Of a stretch of 58,813 bases of DNA, positions 1 to 7,685 are shown piece after piece. The stretch spans positions 1 through 58,813 of the forward strand of contig CALUBS010000015.1 in NCBI GenBank assembly GCA_943914355.1, in the 5' to 3' direction. Below the pieces are notes generated by a model. The model saw nothing but the letters and a program-made list of their open reading frames with translations. It made no database searches and was not told where the DNA came from. Both the position numbers and the translations under genes were made by a program. The stretch comes from an uncultured Corynebacterium sp. Lineage in GTDB: Bacteria; Actinomycetota; Actinomycetes; Mycobacteriales; Mycobacteriaceae. Position 1 is the stretch's first letter, and each line of letters starts with the position of its first letter.

Positions 1-105
1 CATTCATAAGGGGCCCACCGTCAGTTACAGATACACCACGCTACTGGACGCAACCCTGACCACAGCAGCATAGCTAGCCCCCGATGTGTCCACTTTCCGG
101 GGGTC
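1..105 (+). mobile_element. Right end of an IS3-family element (partial)
   Basis: Bases 1-73 read on the + strand as the C-terminal tail of an IS3 transposase ending LLDATLTTAA then TAG. This matches the tails of the copies at 53535 and 58262. The sequence to about base 105 is the terminal inverted repeat, containing TGTCCACTTTCC followed by GGGGGTC. The rest of the element would lie left of the window, or is deleted. It abuts the broken methyltransferase gene that follows, so it may mark the deletion that truncated that gene. Confidence 0.7.
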
Positions 106-351
106 GGGCCCCTCAGTTAGAAAATTGTGAATTGGAACCTTAAGTTGATCTTCCGCACTGGTGCGCTTGTCGAGGTTAAGTTCTGATTCGATCTTGTGCA
201 GGTTGGAAACAAGTTCTGTAGAGGCCTGAGAAAAGTTCTGCATGACTAGGCTCATTTCAAGGTCAGTGGAGGGATACGGCAGGTGTATGGGTAGTTCGTC
301 CAAGAACACAATCCATGGACTGTTTACGTAGCTAGAGTCATCGCCCTTCAT
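25..351 (-). CDS. Hypothetical 108-residue ORF, probably a gene fragment
   Basis: The reading frame starts with ATG at 351 and is separated from the preceding methyltransferase remnant by only one base, so it may be a displaced 3' piece of the same or of another restriction-modification gene. The first 80 or so residues look protein-like and are moderately charged, with a helical segment around MQNFSQASTELVSNLHKIE. The last 25 residues run antisense through the IS3 end (1-105) and are therefore probably not original. No family is recognised, and there is no convincing ribosome binding site. It is best treated as a fragment truncated by the insertion element. Confidence 0.3.
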   Translation of the reverse strand: MKGDDSSYVNSPWIVFLDELPIHLPYPSTDLEMSLVMQNFSQASTELVSNLHKIESELNLDKRTSAEDQLKVPIHNFLTEGPDPRKVDTSGASYAAVVRVASSSVVYL

Positions 352-352
352 G

Positions 353-1470
353 CTAAGCGGCTATTGCCGCTAGGACTTGGTTCTCGCATGAGAGACTTGA
401 TTTGCGCATAAAGGCTGGGTCGAAGACCTTGATGCGGGCGATGCGGTTGAGAAGCTTATCTAACTTGTTGGTGCTGTCGTAGGCTTTGTCGAACTCCTCT
501 TTGAGATCATCCATAAATAGTGGCTCGATGGTCTTGAGGATGTTGGGCACTGAAGTGTAGTGCTGGCCCAAGTTGGAGCGCTTGCCTGGTGCAACGACTG
601 CCTGGAACATGGAGCCGAAGATGTCTGGGTTGATGTTGAGCCAAATCTGGCGGCCGAGCTCGATGAGCATCTCACGGGCTTTGGGGGAAAGCGCGGCACC
701 GTCAGGTGGGCGTCGGCGCGGAAGAGACGGCCGTTGATATAAGGGAAGTCCGCCAAGTGGCTGGGCTTTTTCGTCGGGTCTGGTTCATCCAAGGCGGCAA
801 ACATGTCGCGGATGAAATCGGCGGTGTCGGAGCCATCTTCCAGCGTGTGCGAGCCTACCGCGTTGGTGAACTGATTCTCACCAAAGATTCCGGTGTCTTC
901 GGCGAAGTAACAAAACAGCAGACGGGTGAAAAATACGTTCAGACCGTGCCGCTGTTCGGGGTCTTTCATGATGCTGGGGTTGGCGGAAGCGAGCTCATCG
1001 AATAGCGTGCCCATCTTCTCCGCAGCTTTGACATCCGCGTGGGATTCGGCGGTGTACTGGGCCTTTTCCATGCCGGCCCAAGGTAAGAAGAAGGTGAAAT
1101 GCTGGTCAATTTCGCGCAGAGGGAACGTACGGTTCTCCCTAGTCTTCAGGTCGTACGCGATCATCTCCGTGTAATCGGTGACGATGACAAAGCGGGTGGC
1201 AAACTTCACCACCGTGGGGGACACACGCAGGCATTCAAGTTCTTCAAGAAGATCGCCGGTGGTCTCACGGAAGTAGACGATGTTTTTCTGGGCTACCTCG
1301 GGCTCGGGATCCTCAGCAATGTTGAGCGAGCCATTGCGCAGACGCGTGATATTTCCCTTGGAGCGGCCGTATGCGAGCATGAGATCAAAGATGAACTCGC
1401 GGTCATAGTCATCTTGCCCGGCAAGGGGCTTGATGCGTTCTTCGATTGCTTTGAGGTTGAGTCGTGCCAC
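353..1470 (-). pseudogene. Broken MmeI-like (type IIG) DNA methyltransferase
   Basis: The gene starts at GTG 1470 and first encodes the N-terminal region typical of large MmeI-like restriction-methylation enzymes, including RLLFCYFAEDTGIF and the stretch FPYINGRLFRADAHLT. Near base 703 the frame is lost. It resumes in the next frame with LIELGRQIWLNINPDIFGSMFQ and LGQHYTSVPNI, which is the usual continuation. It then reaches KVFDPA, the start of the SAM-binding motif FDPACGSGNFL, and at that point diverges to an unrelated tail and a stop at 353. The whole catalytic methyltransferase and target-recognition part is missing. Both a frameshift and a 3' deletion are therefore visible, and the gene should be inactive. 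Intact family members are around 900 residues, against roughly 370 here. Confidence 0.75.
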
Positions 1471-1633
1471 CTGAATCGTCCTTCGTCGATCTACGCCACT
1501 GGGAAGTGCATTTCAGTGGTTTGAAAAGCTAAAGATCGATTTTAGCCAAGCCAGCTACCTTGCGTCCCCGCAATGCCCACTAGTGTTATAGACCGAAGCT
1601 CGAATGCACCTTCACAATCCCCAAGGAGAACAC

Positions 1634-2965
1634 ATGACGCACCGCTCGGACGCAGGGCTCGATACGGCGAGGGAGCCGGCATCGTCAGGCACCGGTGTGC
1701 CGCAGGCCGGCAACCAGGAGGCGCGCCGGGCGGACCTGCGGCGGTGGAAGGCAATTGCGCTGTCGCTGCTTTTGCTGGCGGCGGTGATCTTTTTGGGGTG
1801 CTCGTGGTGGCAGGCATCGGAAAGCGGGGCCCCGGTGTGGGTCGGCTACGTGCGTGCGGCGGCGGAGGCAGGCATGGTCGGTGGTCTGGCGGACTGGTTC
1901 GCGGTGACTGCGCTATTCCGCCGGCCGATGGGCCTGCCCATCCCGCACACGGCGTTGATTCCGAATAATAAGGACCGCGTGGGCGATGCGCTGAAGGACT
2001 TCGTAGAGGAGAATTTCCTGACCGCGGATGCACTGAGCGCCAAGGTGCGGGATGCGGAGCTGCCGCTGTGGCTGGCGCGCCAGGGGGCAGAACCCGGCAA
2101 GGCAGAGGAAGTCTCCGAATGGATTGGCCAGCGCGCCGCCAGCGTGGTGGAGGACCTCGACCCTGCTGAGGCAGAGCAGTTCATCCGCACCCAGGTCATG
2201 GACCGCCTGGCGGAGCCGGAGTGGGGCCCGCCGTTGGGCCGGTTGCTGGAGGGCTATATCGCGGACGGCAAGGCGCGCCCGCTGGAGGATGACCTCATTG
2301 ACTGGGCGCACAAGAAGATTCTCGGCATGGAATCGACGGTGGTCACGGCCATCGATGAGCGCATGCCCGGGTGGGCGCCGCGTTTTGCCCGCGAGATGGT
2401 GGGGGACAAGGTCTATAGCGAGCTCGTTAATTTCGCCGAGGAAGTCCGCCGCGATGGCAACCACGAGGCCCGCCTGGCCATTCGCCGCAACCTGTCCAAG
2501 CTGGCTGCGGACTTGCAATGGGATGCCGATATGCGCGAGCGCATCGAGAACATCAAGCAAGAGATGCTCGCCTCTGATCAGGTGCAGCAGGCGCCGGCGG
2601 CGATGTGGCGCACGATTTCCACCACGCTGATTGATCAGTTCAATGACCCGGAGTCTTTCCTGCGGCAGAAGATGACGGCCAAGGTGAAGGAATTGGCGCA
2701 CCGTTTGCTCGAGGATTCCGAGTTCTTGGCCCAAGCCAATGACCTTGTGGACAAGGCCGCGCGCTACGCGGTGGAGAAATTCGCCCCGGAGATCATCGCG
2801 ATCATCCCGGAGACCATCAAGCGCTGGGATGCGCAGGAGGCCTCGCAGAATATCGAGCTGATGGTGGGTAAGGATCTGCAATTTATTCGCCTTAACGGCA
2901 CGATCGTCGGCTCTCTGGCAGGCTTGGCCATATATGCTGTTAATCATCTCATTTTCGGCGCCTAA
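1634..2965 (+). CDS. DUF445 family membrane-associated protein
   Basis: The protein has 443 residues. ATG 1634 is chosen because AAGGAG lies at 1623-1628; an earlier ATG at 1604 has no such site. An N-terminal membrane segment covers about residues 39-59. It is followed by the family signature GGLADWFAVTALFRRP (about 83-98) and PIPHTALIPNNKDRVG. A long helical, charged middle leads to a second hydrophobic segment at the extreme C terminus. DUF445 (YjiN-like) proteins are probably inner-membrane proteins whose biochemical role is unknown. The next gene is 33 bases downstream and preceded by GGAGG, so the two may be co-transcribed. Family assignment is firm; function is not known. Confidence 0.85.
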   Translation: MTHRSDAGLDTAREPASSGTGVPQAGNQEARRADLRRWKAIALSLLLLAAVIFLGCSWWQASESGAPVWVGYVRAAAEAGMVGGLADWFAVTALFRRPMGLPIPHTALIPNNKDRVGDALKDFVEENFLTADALSAKVRDAELPLWLARQGAEPGKAEEVSEWIGQRAASVVEDLDPAEAEQFIRTQVMDRLAEPEWGPPLGRLLEGYIADGKARPLEDDLIDWAHKKILGMESTVVTAIDERMPGWAPRFAREMVGDKVYSELVNFAEEVRRDGNHEARLAIRRNLSKLAADLQWDADMRERIENIKQEMLASDQVQQAPAAMWRTISTTLIDQFNDPESFLRQKMTAKVKELAHRLLEDSEFLAQANDLVDKAARYAVEKFAPEIIAIIPETIKRWDAQEASQNIELMVGKDLQFIRLNGTIVGSLAGLAIYAVNHLIFGA

Positions 2966-2998
2966 TGCGCCGGAATAATTCATCACACGGAGGTTTTC

Positions 2999-3433
2999 AT
3001 GACTGAGAAGAAGAAGCTTTTTGATTCCCTGAAGGAAGCTGGCGCGTCCGCGCTGAATACCGCCAAGGATTTCGGTGGCCGCCTGCAGGAAGAGCGCGAG
3101 AATCAGGGTGCGCAGGGCGCAGGTGCGCAGGGCCCACAGGGCGAGAACGACGGCATGCTGGATAAGGCCACCACTACCGCCAAGCAGTGGGGCGCGTCCA
3201 TTAAGAAGGCTGCGGAAGAAACCCGCGACTCGGAGGCTTTCTCTGAGGCCAAGGACAAGTTCGCGGATGCGTACCAGGAAACCCGCGAGGGCGTGAAGGA
3301 CGCGTATGACTATGCCCAGGAGCGCGTGAACGAGAAGAAGAACGCGCCCAAGAACGGCAATTCCGCTGCTGCGGACAAGGACGATAATATTATCGATGGC
3401 GAAGTTATCGATACCGACGAACCCACGAATTAA
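2999..3433 (+). CDS. Charged, alanine-rich helical protein at the HbhA position
   Basis: This 144-residue protein is hydrophilic, with no membrane segment or signal peptide. It begins MTEKKKLFDSLKEAGASAL and alternates helical, Lys/Glu/Ala-rich stretches with a low-complexity GAQGAGAQGPQG linker near residues 37-48. Its acidic tail ends DGEVIDTDEPTN. GGAGG precedes the ATG. The gene directly precedes the DUF2516 gene with a 5-base gap. In mycobacteria the corresponding position is held by the heparin-binding haemagglutinin HbhA, which is also helical and Lys/Ala-rich but is lysine-rich at its C terminus. A relationship by position is possible; sequence homology cannot be judged by eye. Function is unknown. 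Confidence 0.75.
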   Translation: MTEKKKLFDSLKEAGASALNTAKDFGGRLQEERENQGAQGAGAQGPQGENDGMLDKATTTAKQWGASIKKAAEETRDSEAFSEAKDKFADAYQETREGVKDAYDYAQERVNEKKNAPKNGNSAAADKDDNIIDGEVIDTDEPTN

Positions 3434-3438
3434 TTTGC

Positions 3439-3729
3439 ATGTACCTCTTACTTGACATTGCCTATAATTTTCCCATCTACTTCTTCCAGGTCCTGACCAT
3501 TACCGCCATCATCGGGGCAGTACTCGCGGCATCGACGCGCGAGGATGCGTTTCGGGCCGGCGACCGCAAAGGTAAATGGGTATGGGTAGGCCTGCTTGCG
3601 GGCTCGGCGGTAGCGATGGCTACCGGCCTGCAAATTTTGGCGTGGATTGGCACGGTCATCACCGGCATCTACTGGTTTGACGTGCGCCCGCAGCTCAAGG
3701 CCATCATCAACGGCGACTACAGCTACTAA
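3439..3729 (+). CDS. DUF2516 family membrane protein
   Basis: The 96-residue product has three hydrophobic segments, near residues 8-30, 46-64 and 66-82. The last is followed by YWFDVRPQLKAI, a typical end for DUF2516 proteins of actinobacteria. It starts 5 bases after the preceding stop and ends 2 bases before the DeoC-like gene, so the three genes form a tight operon. The combination DUF2516 followed by deoC is also the order remembered from Mycobacterium tuberculosis (Rv0476 to Rv0478). The molecular role of the family is not known. Confidence 0.8.
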   Translation: MYLLLDIAYNFPIYFFQVLTITAIIGAVLAASTREDAFRAGDRKGKWVWVGLLAGSAVAMATGLQILAWIGTVITGIYWFDVRPQLKAIINGDYSY

Positions 3730-3731
3730 GC

Positions 3732-4175
3732 ATGAAAAATCTCCTGCACGCTTCCGCCGCCGAGGTCAGGGAGCAGGCCGCTGGGCAGCATGTGCTGGTC
3801 TCGCCGCACCACGTGACGGTGGCGGCGGCGGCAGAGCCGGCGGGCATTACCGCCGTGGCGGGCTATCCCACCGGCCGGCATCACACCCTCATCAAGGCCT
3901 CTGAGGCCCGCCTGGCCATCCAGTCCGGCGCGGACGAGGTGTGGGTCAGCGTCGATGCCACGCTTGCCAGTGCCACCCCTATCCTCTCCGAGCTCGTCGC
4001 CATCCGTGAGGCCTGCCCGGACCCGGCCCGCGTGGGCCTCATCCTGCCGGAGACAGAACCGGCGCGGTCCCTCGCGGAAACCGCTGCCGCCCAGGCCGGT
4101 TTTCACAAGATCGTCATAGAAAAAGGCAGCGAGCTGTCCAGCTCGCTGCCCGTCGTAGAATTTCCCGCTCCCTAG
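3732..4175 (+). CDS. Short DeoC-like protein lacking the catalytic lysine region
   Basis: The protein (147 residues) contains the clear deoxyribose-phosphate aldolase segment AVAGYPTGRHHTLIKASEA and the following RLAIQSGADEVWVSVD (about residues 40-77). Full DeoC enzymes have about 220 residues, and their Schiff-base lysine sits in a VKTSTGF-type motif in the C-terminal half. Here that motif is absent and the chain ends soon after a short strand-helix piece. It therefore cannot be a normal 2-deoxyribose-5-phosphate aldolase. It could be a decayed paralogue or a non-catalytic TIM-barrel remnant. Its last codons (EKGSELSSSLP) overlap the terminator of the convergent gene at 4121-4150. No frameshift is visible. 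The operon partners upstream are DUF2516 and the helical protein. Confidence 0.7.
   Translation: MKNLLHASAAEVREQAAGQHVLVSPHHVTVAAAAEPAGITAVAGYPTGRHHTLIKASEARLAIQSGADEVWVSVDATLASATPILSELVAIREACPDPARVGLILPETEPARSLAETAAAQAGFHKIVIEKGSELSSSLPVVEFPAP
4121..4150 (-). terminator. Intrinsic terminator for the - strand gene, inside the deoC-like CDS
   Basis: A perfect 11-base stem (4125-4135 with 4140-4150) has a 4-base loop. Read on the - strand it is followed by five T residues (4124-4120 region), which is the classical form of an intrinsic terminator. It lies about 50 bases after the stop of the LmeA-like gene (4201), yet inside the coding region of the convergent deoC-like gene. Confidence 0.75.
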
Positions 4176-4200
4176 GTCGGGCGCTTCTGCGGCGACGGTG

Positions 4201-5004
4201 TTAGGCGGCCTTCTTCTGTTCGCCGCTTTCGCCGGAGAAGTGGTCCATATCGTTCATCGGGACATCGGTACCGGTGATGGTCAGCGTGAGCTTGCCATCC
4301 CCCACGTCCACGGATTCGACCTGCATGTCATTGGCAACGAGCTGCTCGGACATGCCGTCCTGCAGGGCATCAGAAATGGCGCTGGTGGCCTGCTCAGGCA
4401 GCGACAGCCCAAAGATTGCGGCCTCGGTGGCATTGATCTCCAGCTTGCCGTCGCGGGCGGTGGGCTTGAGCGAAAGGCTGGCCAAACCGCCGCCAAATTT
4501 CACCTCCAGCTCGTCGCTCTGGTCATTCGCGGTGATTTCAGTGACCACCATATTTCCAATGGTTTCGCTACCGGATTGGTCTGAGATTCCTTTTTGGAAG
4601 CTGGCCAGCAGATAGTCATCCGGAACGGTGGTGGTGGCGCGGAGGAAACCGGCTACTGGGTTATCGGTATCCGTCGACATGTCTTCCACGTGGATTTCAG
4701 AGGCGGGTTGCCCCTTGATCTGCGATCCTTCGATCTGCAGGGTCGACGGCGTGGTCATATCCATTTGGGAAATCGAGCCGCGCAGCAGGCCAAAGAGGAG
4801 GGGGCTGCCGCCAAAGCTTACCGAGGGATCTTCTGTGACCTCGATGCCTTCTTCCTTGGCGCTATTTTTAAACTCCTCGGTCATCTGATTACCAATGAAC
4901 CAGCGTAGGCCAAACTCGGCGATGAGGATGATAACAAGGAGCGCTACGAGGACGCCTACGACAATTTTCCACGCGAGCGATCCGCCCGATTTCTTTGCAG
5001 CCAT
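4201..5004 (-). CDS. LmeA-like (DUF2993) phospholipid-binding protein
   Basis: The 267-residue form starting at ATG 5004 (MAAKKSGGSLAWKIV) is preferred, because a start further upstream would add an odd MPPAASCATLVV leader. A single membrane anchor covers residues 10-32. The outside part has the DUF2993 pattern of an N-terminal helix and repeated beta strands (WFIGNQMTEEFKNSA, GSPLLFGLLRGSISQMDM, VTEITANDQSDELEV). LmeA in mycobacteria binds phospholipids and supports lipomannan elongation in the periplasm; that role here is inferred from the family. The gene points toward the deoC-like gene and ends in the terminator at 4121-4150. The methyltransferase gene lies just upstream on the same strand. 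Confidence 0.75.
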   Translation of the reverse strand: MAAKKSGGSLAWKIVVGVLVALLVIILIAEFGLRWFIGNQMTEEFKNSAKEEGIEVTEDPSVSFGGSPLLFGLLRGSISQMDMTTPSTLQIEGSQIKGQPASEIHVEDMSTDTDNPVAGFLRATTTVPDDYLLASFQKGISDQSGSETIGNMVVTEITANDQSDELEVKFGGGLASLSLKPTARDGKLEINATEAAIFGLSLPEQATSAISDALQDGMSEQLVANDMQVESVDVGDGKLTLTITGTDVPMNDMDHFSGESGEQKKAA

Positions 5005-5053
5005 GACTACCAGTGTGGCGCATGAGGCGGCCGGTGGCAATGTGTGCTGGATA

Positions 5054-5863
5054 TTAGCGGGGCGCGATGCTCTCCCAGCTCACAGTGAGCGTATTATCGC
5101 GCAGCCGGCGGCGGGGAGGGTGGAGGTTGAAGGGGGCATCGGCAAGCAGGGCATGTGCCATGCGCCACCGCACCCGCGGGCCGTGCGGGGCCCACCCGGC
5201 GGCGCGATCCCAGGCCCTATCGGCGGCCTGCAGGAGCTCGTGGATGGGCTCGCCGGGCACGTTGCGGTGGATGAGCACCTTGGGCAGGCGCTCGGCCACA
5301 TCGGAGGGCCGAGCAACGTCGAAGGGATCCCACGCGAGCGTCAACGTCTTTGGGCCATGCTGATCGAGCAGGATCCACGCCGCGCGCCGGCCCAGTTCAT
5401 CGCAGGTACCCTCCACGAAGAACCCGCCGGGGGCCAAGCGTGAGCACACCGTCTGCCACGCCTCCGCAACCTGGTCTACGTCGTATTGGCGCAGCACATT
5501 AAAGGCGCGCACCACCTGCGGCCGGTAGTCAGCGAGCTCAAATCCGCCCAGCTCAAAGCGGACGCCATCGCGCGGCGGCAGTACCCTGTCCGGGTGGATT
5601 TCCAACCCGCGCACATCCACGCGGGGGTTGATGCGGCGCAGCCACCGCGCCCACTCCACGGTGGTGGTATGGGAGACGCCGTAGCCCACGTCGAGCGCGA
5701 GCGGGGTGCGCACGTGGCGCAGCAGGGCCGAAATCTCCGGGTGGGCTACTATCCACCTATCGCAGCGCCGCAGCCGGTTGTAGTTGGTGGTGCCGCGGGT
5801 AATAACGCCAAAAGGCCGACCCGCTGCTGCGCTGGCGCGCAGGTTATGAGCGTGGTCGGCCAT
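5054..5863 (-). CDS. Class I SAM-dependent methyltransferase-like protein
   Basis: The product has 269 residues. Motif I of the Rossmann-like fold is visible as LALDVGYG (about residues 55-62), followed by an acidic residue at the end of strand 2 in VRGLEIHPD. The later PGGFFVEGTCDELGR is typical of strand 5 and the following helix. No target-specific domain is recognised, so the substrate is unknown. The gene sits between the DUF2505 gene (31 bases upstream, same strand) and the LmeA-like gene, and the three are probably transcribed together. The start is the first in-frame ATG; no strong ribosome binding site is seen. Confidence 0.75.
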   Translation of the reverse strand: MADHAHNLRASAAAGRPFGVITRGTTNYNRLRRCDRWIVAHPEISALLRHVRTPLALDVGYGVSHTTTVEWARWLRRINPRVDVRGLEIHPDRVLPPRDGVRFELGGFELADYRPQVVRAFNVLRQYDVDQVAEAWQTVCSRLAPGGFFVEGTCDELGRRAAWILLDQHGPKTLTLAWDPFDVARPSDVAERLPKVLIHRNVPGEPIHELLQAADRAWDRAAGWAPHGPRVRWRMAHALLADAPFNLHPPRRRLRDNTLTVSWESIAPR

Positions 5864-5894
5864 GGGCGTGAAGGAATTCTAAGGGGTGAGTGCC

Positions 5895-6386
5895 TTAGGA
5901 GTTGTCAGAAATCCACTGTTCGGTCAGCTTGCCCTCGTTATCAAAGAGCTCTGCCAGGGATTCGCCCACCTTTGGCTCGATGGCTGCGCCCATCATCGGG
6001 ATCTTGACGGAGATCTCGTTGGTGTAGGTCAGCTTGGTCATCTCGCCCTCGCCGGCCAGGGAAATCTCGCCCTTGAAGTCCACCGGGGTGCCCTTGACGT
6101 CTGCGGTGTAGTTGACGTCAGCGGCCTGGCCGTTGAGCTCGCCCACGGTGACCACGCGCTTGACCTTGAGGTCCTGCGAGACCATGGCGCGCACTGCCTC
6201 TGGCAAGAGGTTGGTCGGCAGGACCTCGTAGAGAGTTGCTACGTTATCGGAGAAATCGTGAACCTGGCCTGCCTCAGGGGAAAGGTTTGCCACGATGTAC
6301 TCCCAGTACCCCTGGGTGAGCAGCGCCTTGTGAACCATGTCGATAGGCTGATTGATGGTTACGGTGTTTTCACTACGAGTTGACAT
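5895..6386 (-). CDS. DUF2505 family protein (SRPBCC-like lipid-binding fold)
   Basis: This 163-residue protein starts at ATG 6386 (MSTRSENTVTINQPIDMVHKA). Open reading frame sequence further upstream runs antisense through murB and is not used. The pattern of an early helix, GYWEYIVANL, and alternating beta strands ending with a long C-terminal helix fits DUF2505, a helix-grip family related to START/SRPBCC proteins. These bind hydrophobic ligands, but no specific ligand is known. It is divergent from murB with only 15 bases between the start codons, so the two promoters must overlap and at least one transcript is probably leaderless. The same DUF2505-murB pairing is remembered from mycobacteria (Rv0481c-Rv0482). 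Confidence 0.8.
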   Translation of the reverse strand: MSTRSENTVTINQPIDMVHKALLTQGYWEYIVANLSPEAGQVHDFSDNVATLYEVLPTNLLPEAVRAMVSQDLKVKRVVTVGELNGQAADVNYTADVKGTPVDFKGEISLAGEGEMTKLTYTNEISVKIPMMGAAIEPKVGESLAELFDNEGKLTEQWISDNS

Positions 6387-6401
6387 GCTTAACAGACTAC
6401 C

Positions 6402-7538
6402 TTGGTATACGTGCTTGATAAATTTTTTACGCAACAACTCACAGCAATCGACGGCGTAGACGTGGATCCCACGGCGAGCTTTGCCGATCTCACCACCTTG
6501 CGCGTGGGGGGAAAGCCGCGGGTCACGTTGCGTTGTTCGCGGCCTGAAGCAGCGGTTGCAGCACTGCGGTACCTCGAGAAAGAAAAAGTTCCTTTCATCG
6601 TGGTCGGCGGCGGTTCCAACCTGTTGGTTTCTGATGGCGAGGTAGACGTGGTCGCCGTCGTCCTCGACTTTGCCGTGGTGGACATGGATACCGAGACTGG
6701 CCTCGTGCGCGCCCAAGCCGGTGCGGTATGGGACGAGGTCGTGGCGGAATCCGTGGCACAGTCCCTGGGCGGCATCGAGTGCCTTTCCGGCATTCCCGGC
6801 ACGGTGGGCGCGGTGCCCGTGCAAAACGTGGGTGCCTATGGAGCCGAGATTTCTGAGGTCTTGACCCGCGTGCGCCTGTATAACCTGCGCACCGATGCCG
6901 ATGAGTGGGTTCCCGTCTCCGATCTTGATCTGGCCTACCGCTACTCCAACCTGAAATTCACCGGCCGCGCGGTGGTGCTCGAGGTCGAATTGCAATTGAC
7001 CACCGATGGGCTGTCGCGCCCACTGCGCTTTGGGCAGCTTACCGATGCCCCCGGCGAGCGCCGCCCCGTCGCCCAGGTCCGCGAAGAGGTCCTCGCGCTG
7101 CGCCGCGGCAAGGGCATGGTGCTTGATGCCGCCGACCACGACACCTGGTCTGCCGGCTCCTTTTTCACCAACCCCGTGGTCGAGTCCAGCGTCGCTGATG
7201 CCGTCCAGGACAAGGTGCGCGCCACGCTTGGCGATGCCCTCGCCGACCGCATGCCCCGCCATCCCGCCACCGCTTCAGCACAGGGCGAACCGTCCCCGCA
7301 CGAAAAGCTTTCGGCAGCCTGGCTTATCGATAACGCAGGATTCACAAAGGGCTACCCCGGCTCCGGCCCAGCAACGCTGTCCACCAAGCACACCCTGGCG
7401 CTGACCAACCGCGGAAACGCGACCGCCGCAGACATCGTCGCGCTGGCCCGCACGATCCGCGACGGCGTGCGCGAAGCCTTCGGCGTCGAGCTCGTGCCCG
7501 AGCCGGTGTGGCTGGGCGTATCCATGGACGAAGACTAG
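6402..7538 (+). CDS. murB: UDP-N-acetylenolpyruvoylglucosamine reductase MurB
   Basis: MurB reduces UDP-GlcNAc-enolpyruvate to UDP-MurNAc with NADPH and FAD in the cytoplasm, the second committed step of peptidoglycan synthesis. The FAD-binding motif GGGSNLLVSD is at about residues 69-78. CLSGIPGTVGA and QNVGAYGAEI follow. The active-site region appears as AGSFFTNP (about residues 250-257), and a C-terminal AAWLIDNAGFTKG block is present. The length of 378 residues is normal for actinobacterial type I MurB. The start is uncertain: TTG 6402 or GTG 6411 are both possible, with no ribosome binding site and only 15 bases to the divergent gene. A long hairpin follows the stop. Confidence 0.95.
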   Translation: MVYVLDKFFTQQLTAIDGVDVDPTASFADLTTLRVGGKPRVTLRCSRPEAAVAALRYLEKEKVPFIVVGGGSNLLVSDGEVDVVAVVLDFAVVDMDTETGLVRAQAGAVWDEVVAESVAQSLGGIECLSGIPGTVGAVPVQNVGAYGAEISEVLTRVRLYNLRTDADEWVPVSDLDLAYRYSNLKFTGRAVVLEVELQLTTDGLSRPLRFGQLTDAPGERRPVAQVREEVLALRRGKGMVLDAADHDTWSAGSFFTNPVVESSVADAVQDKVRATLGDALADRMPRHPATASAQGEPSPHEKLSAAWLIDNAGFTKGYPGSGPATLSTKHTLALTNRGNATAADIVALARTIRDGVREAFGVELVPEPVWLGVSMDED

Positions 7539-7550
7539 GCCGCACGCATA

Positions 7551-7624
7551 TAAAAACGTCCAAAACAACCGCGTTCTTCTAAAATTCGTCCTCATTTTTG
7601 ACGAAACGCGGTTGTTTTGGACGT
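7551..7624 (-). terminator. Long perfect hairpin between convergent murB and luxS
   Basis: Two 20-base arms (7556-7575 and 7605-7624) are perfect reverse complements. A second, inner pair of 6 bases (7585-7590 with 7600-7605) lies in the loop. Read on the - strand the hairpin is followed by TTTTT (7555-7551), so it should stop luxS transcription. On the + strand the T run is missing, although the strong stem could still pause murB transcripts. Confidence 0.7.
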
Positions 7625-7685
7625 AATCGTTGCTTGTGGCCGGCACAGGCAGCACGGGCGGCGCAAAAGCCGCCCCGGCGCAGTC

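Noticed and set aside
29..1524. Several + strand frames opposite the methyltransferase pseudogene
   Set aside because: They are shadows of the - strand gene in other frames and show no family motif or ribosome binding site.
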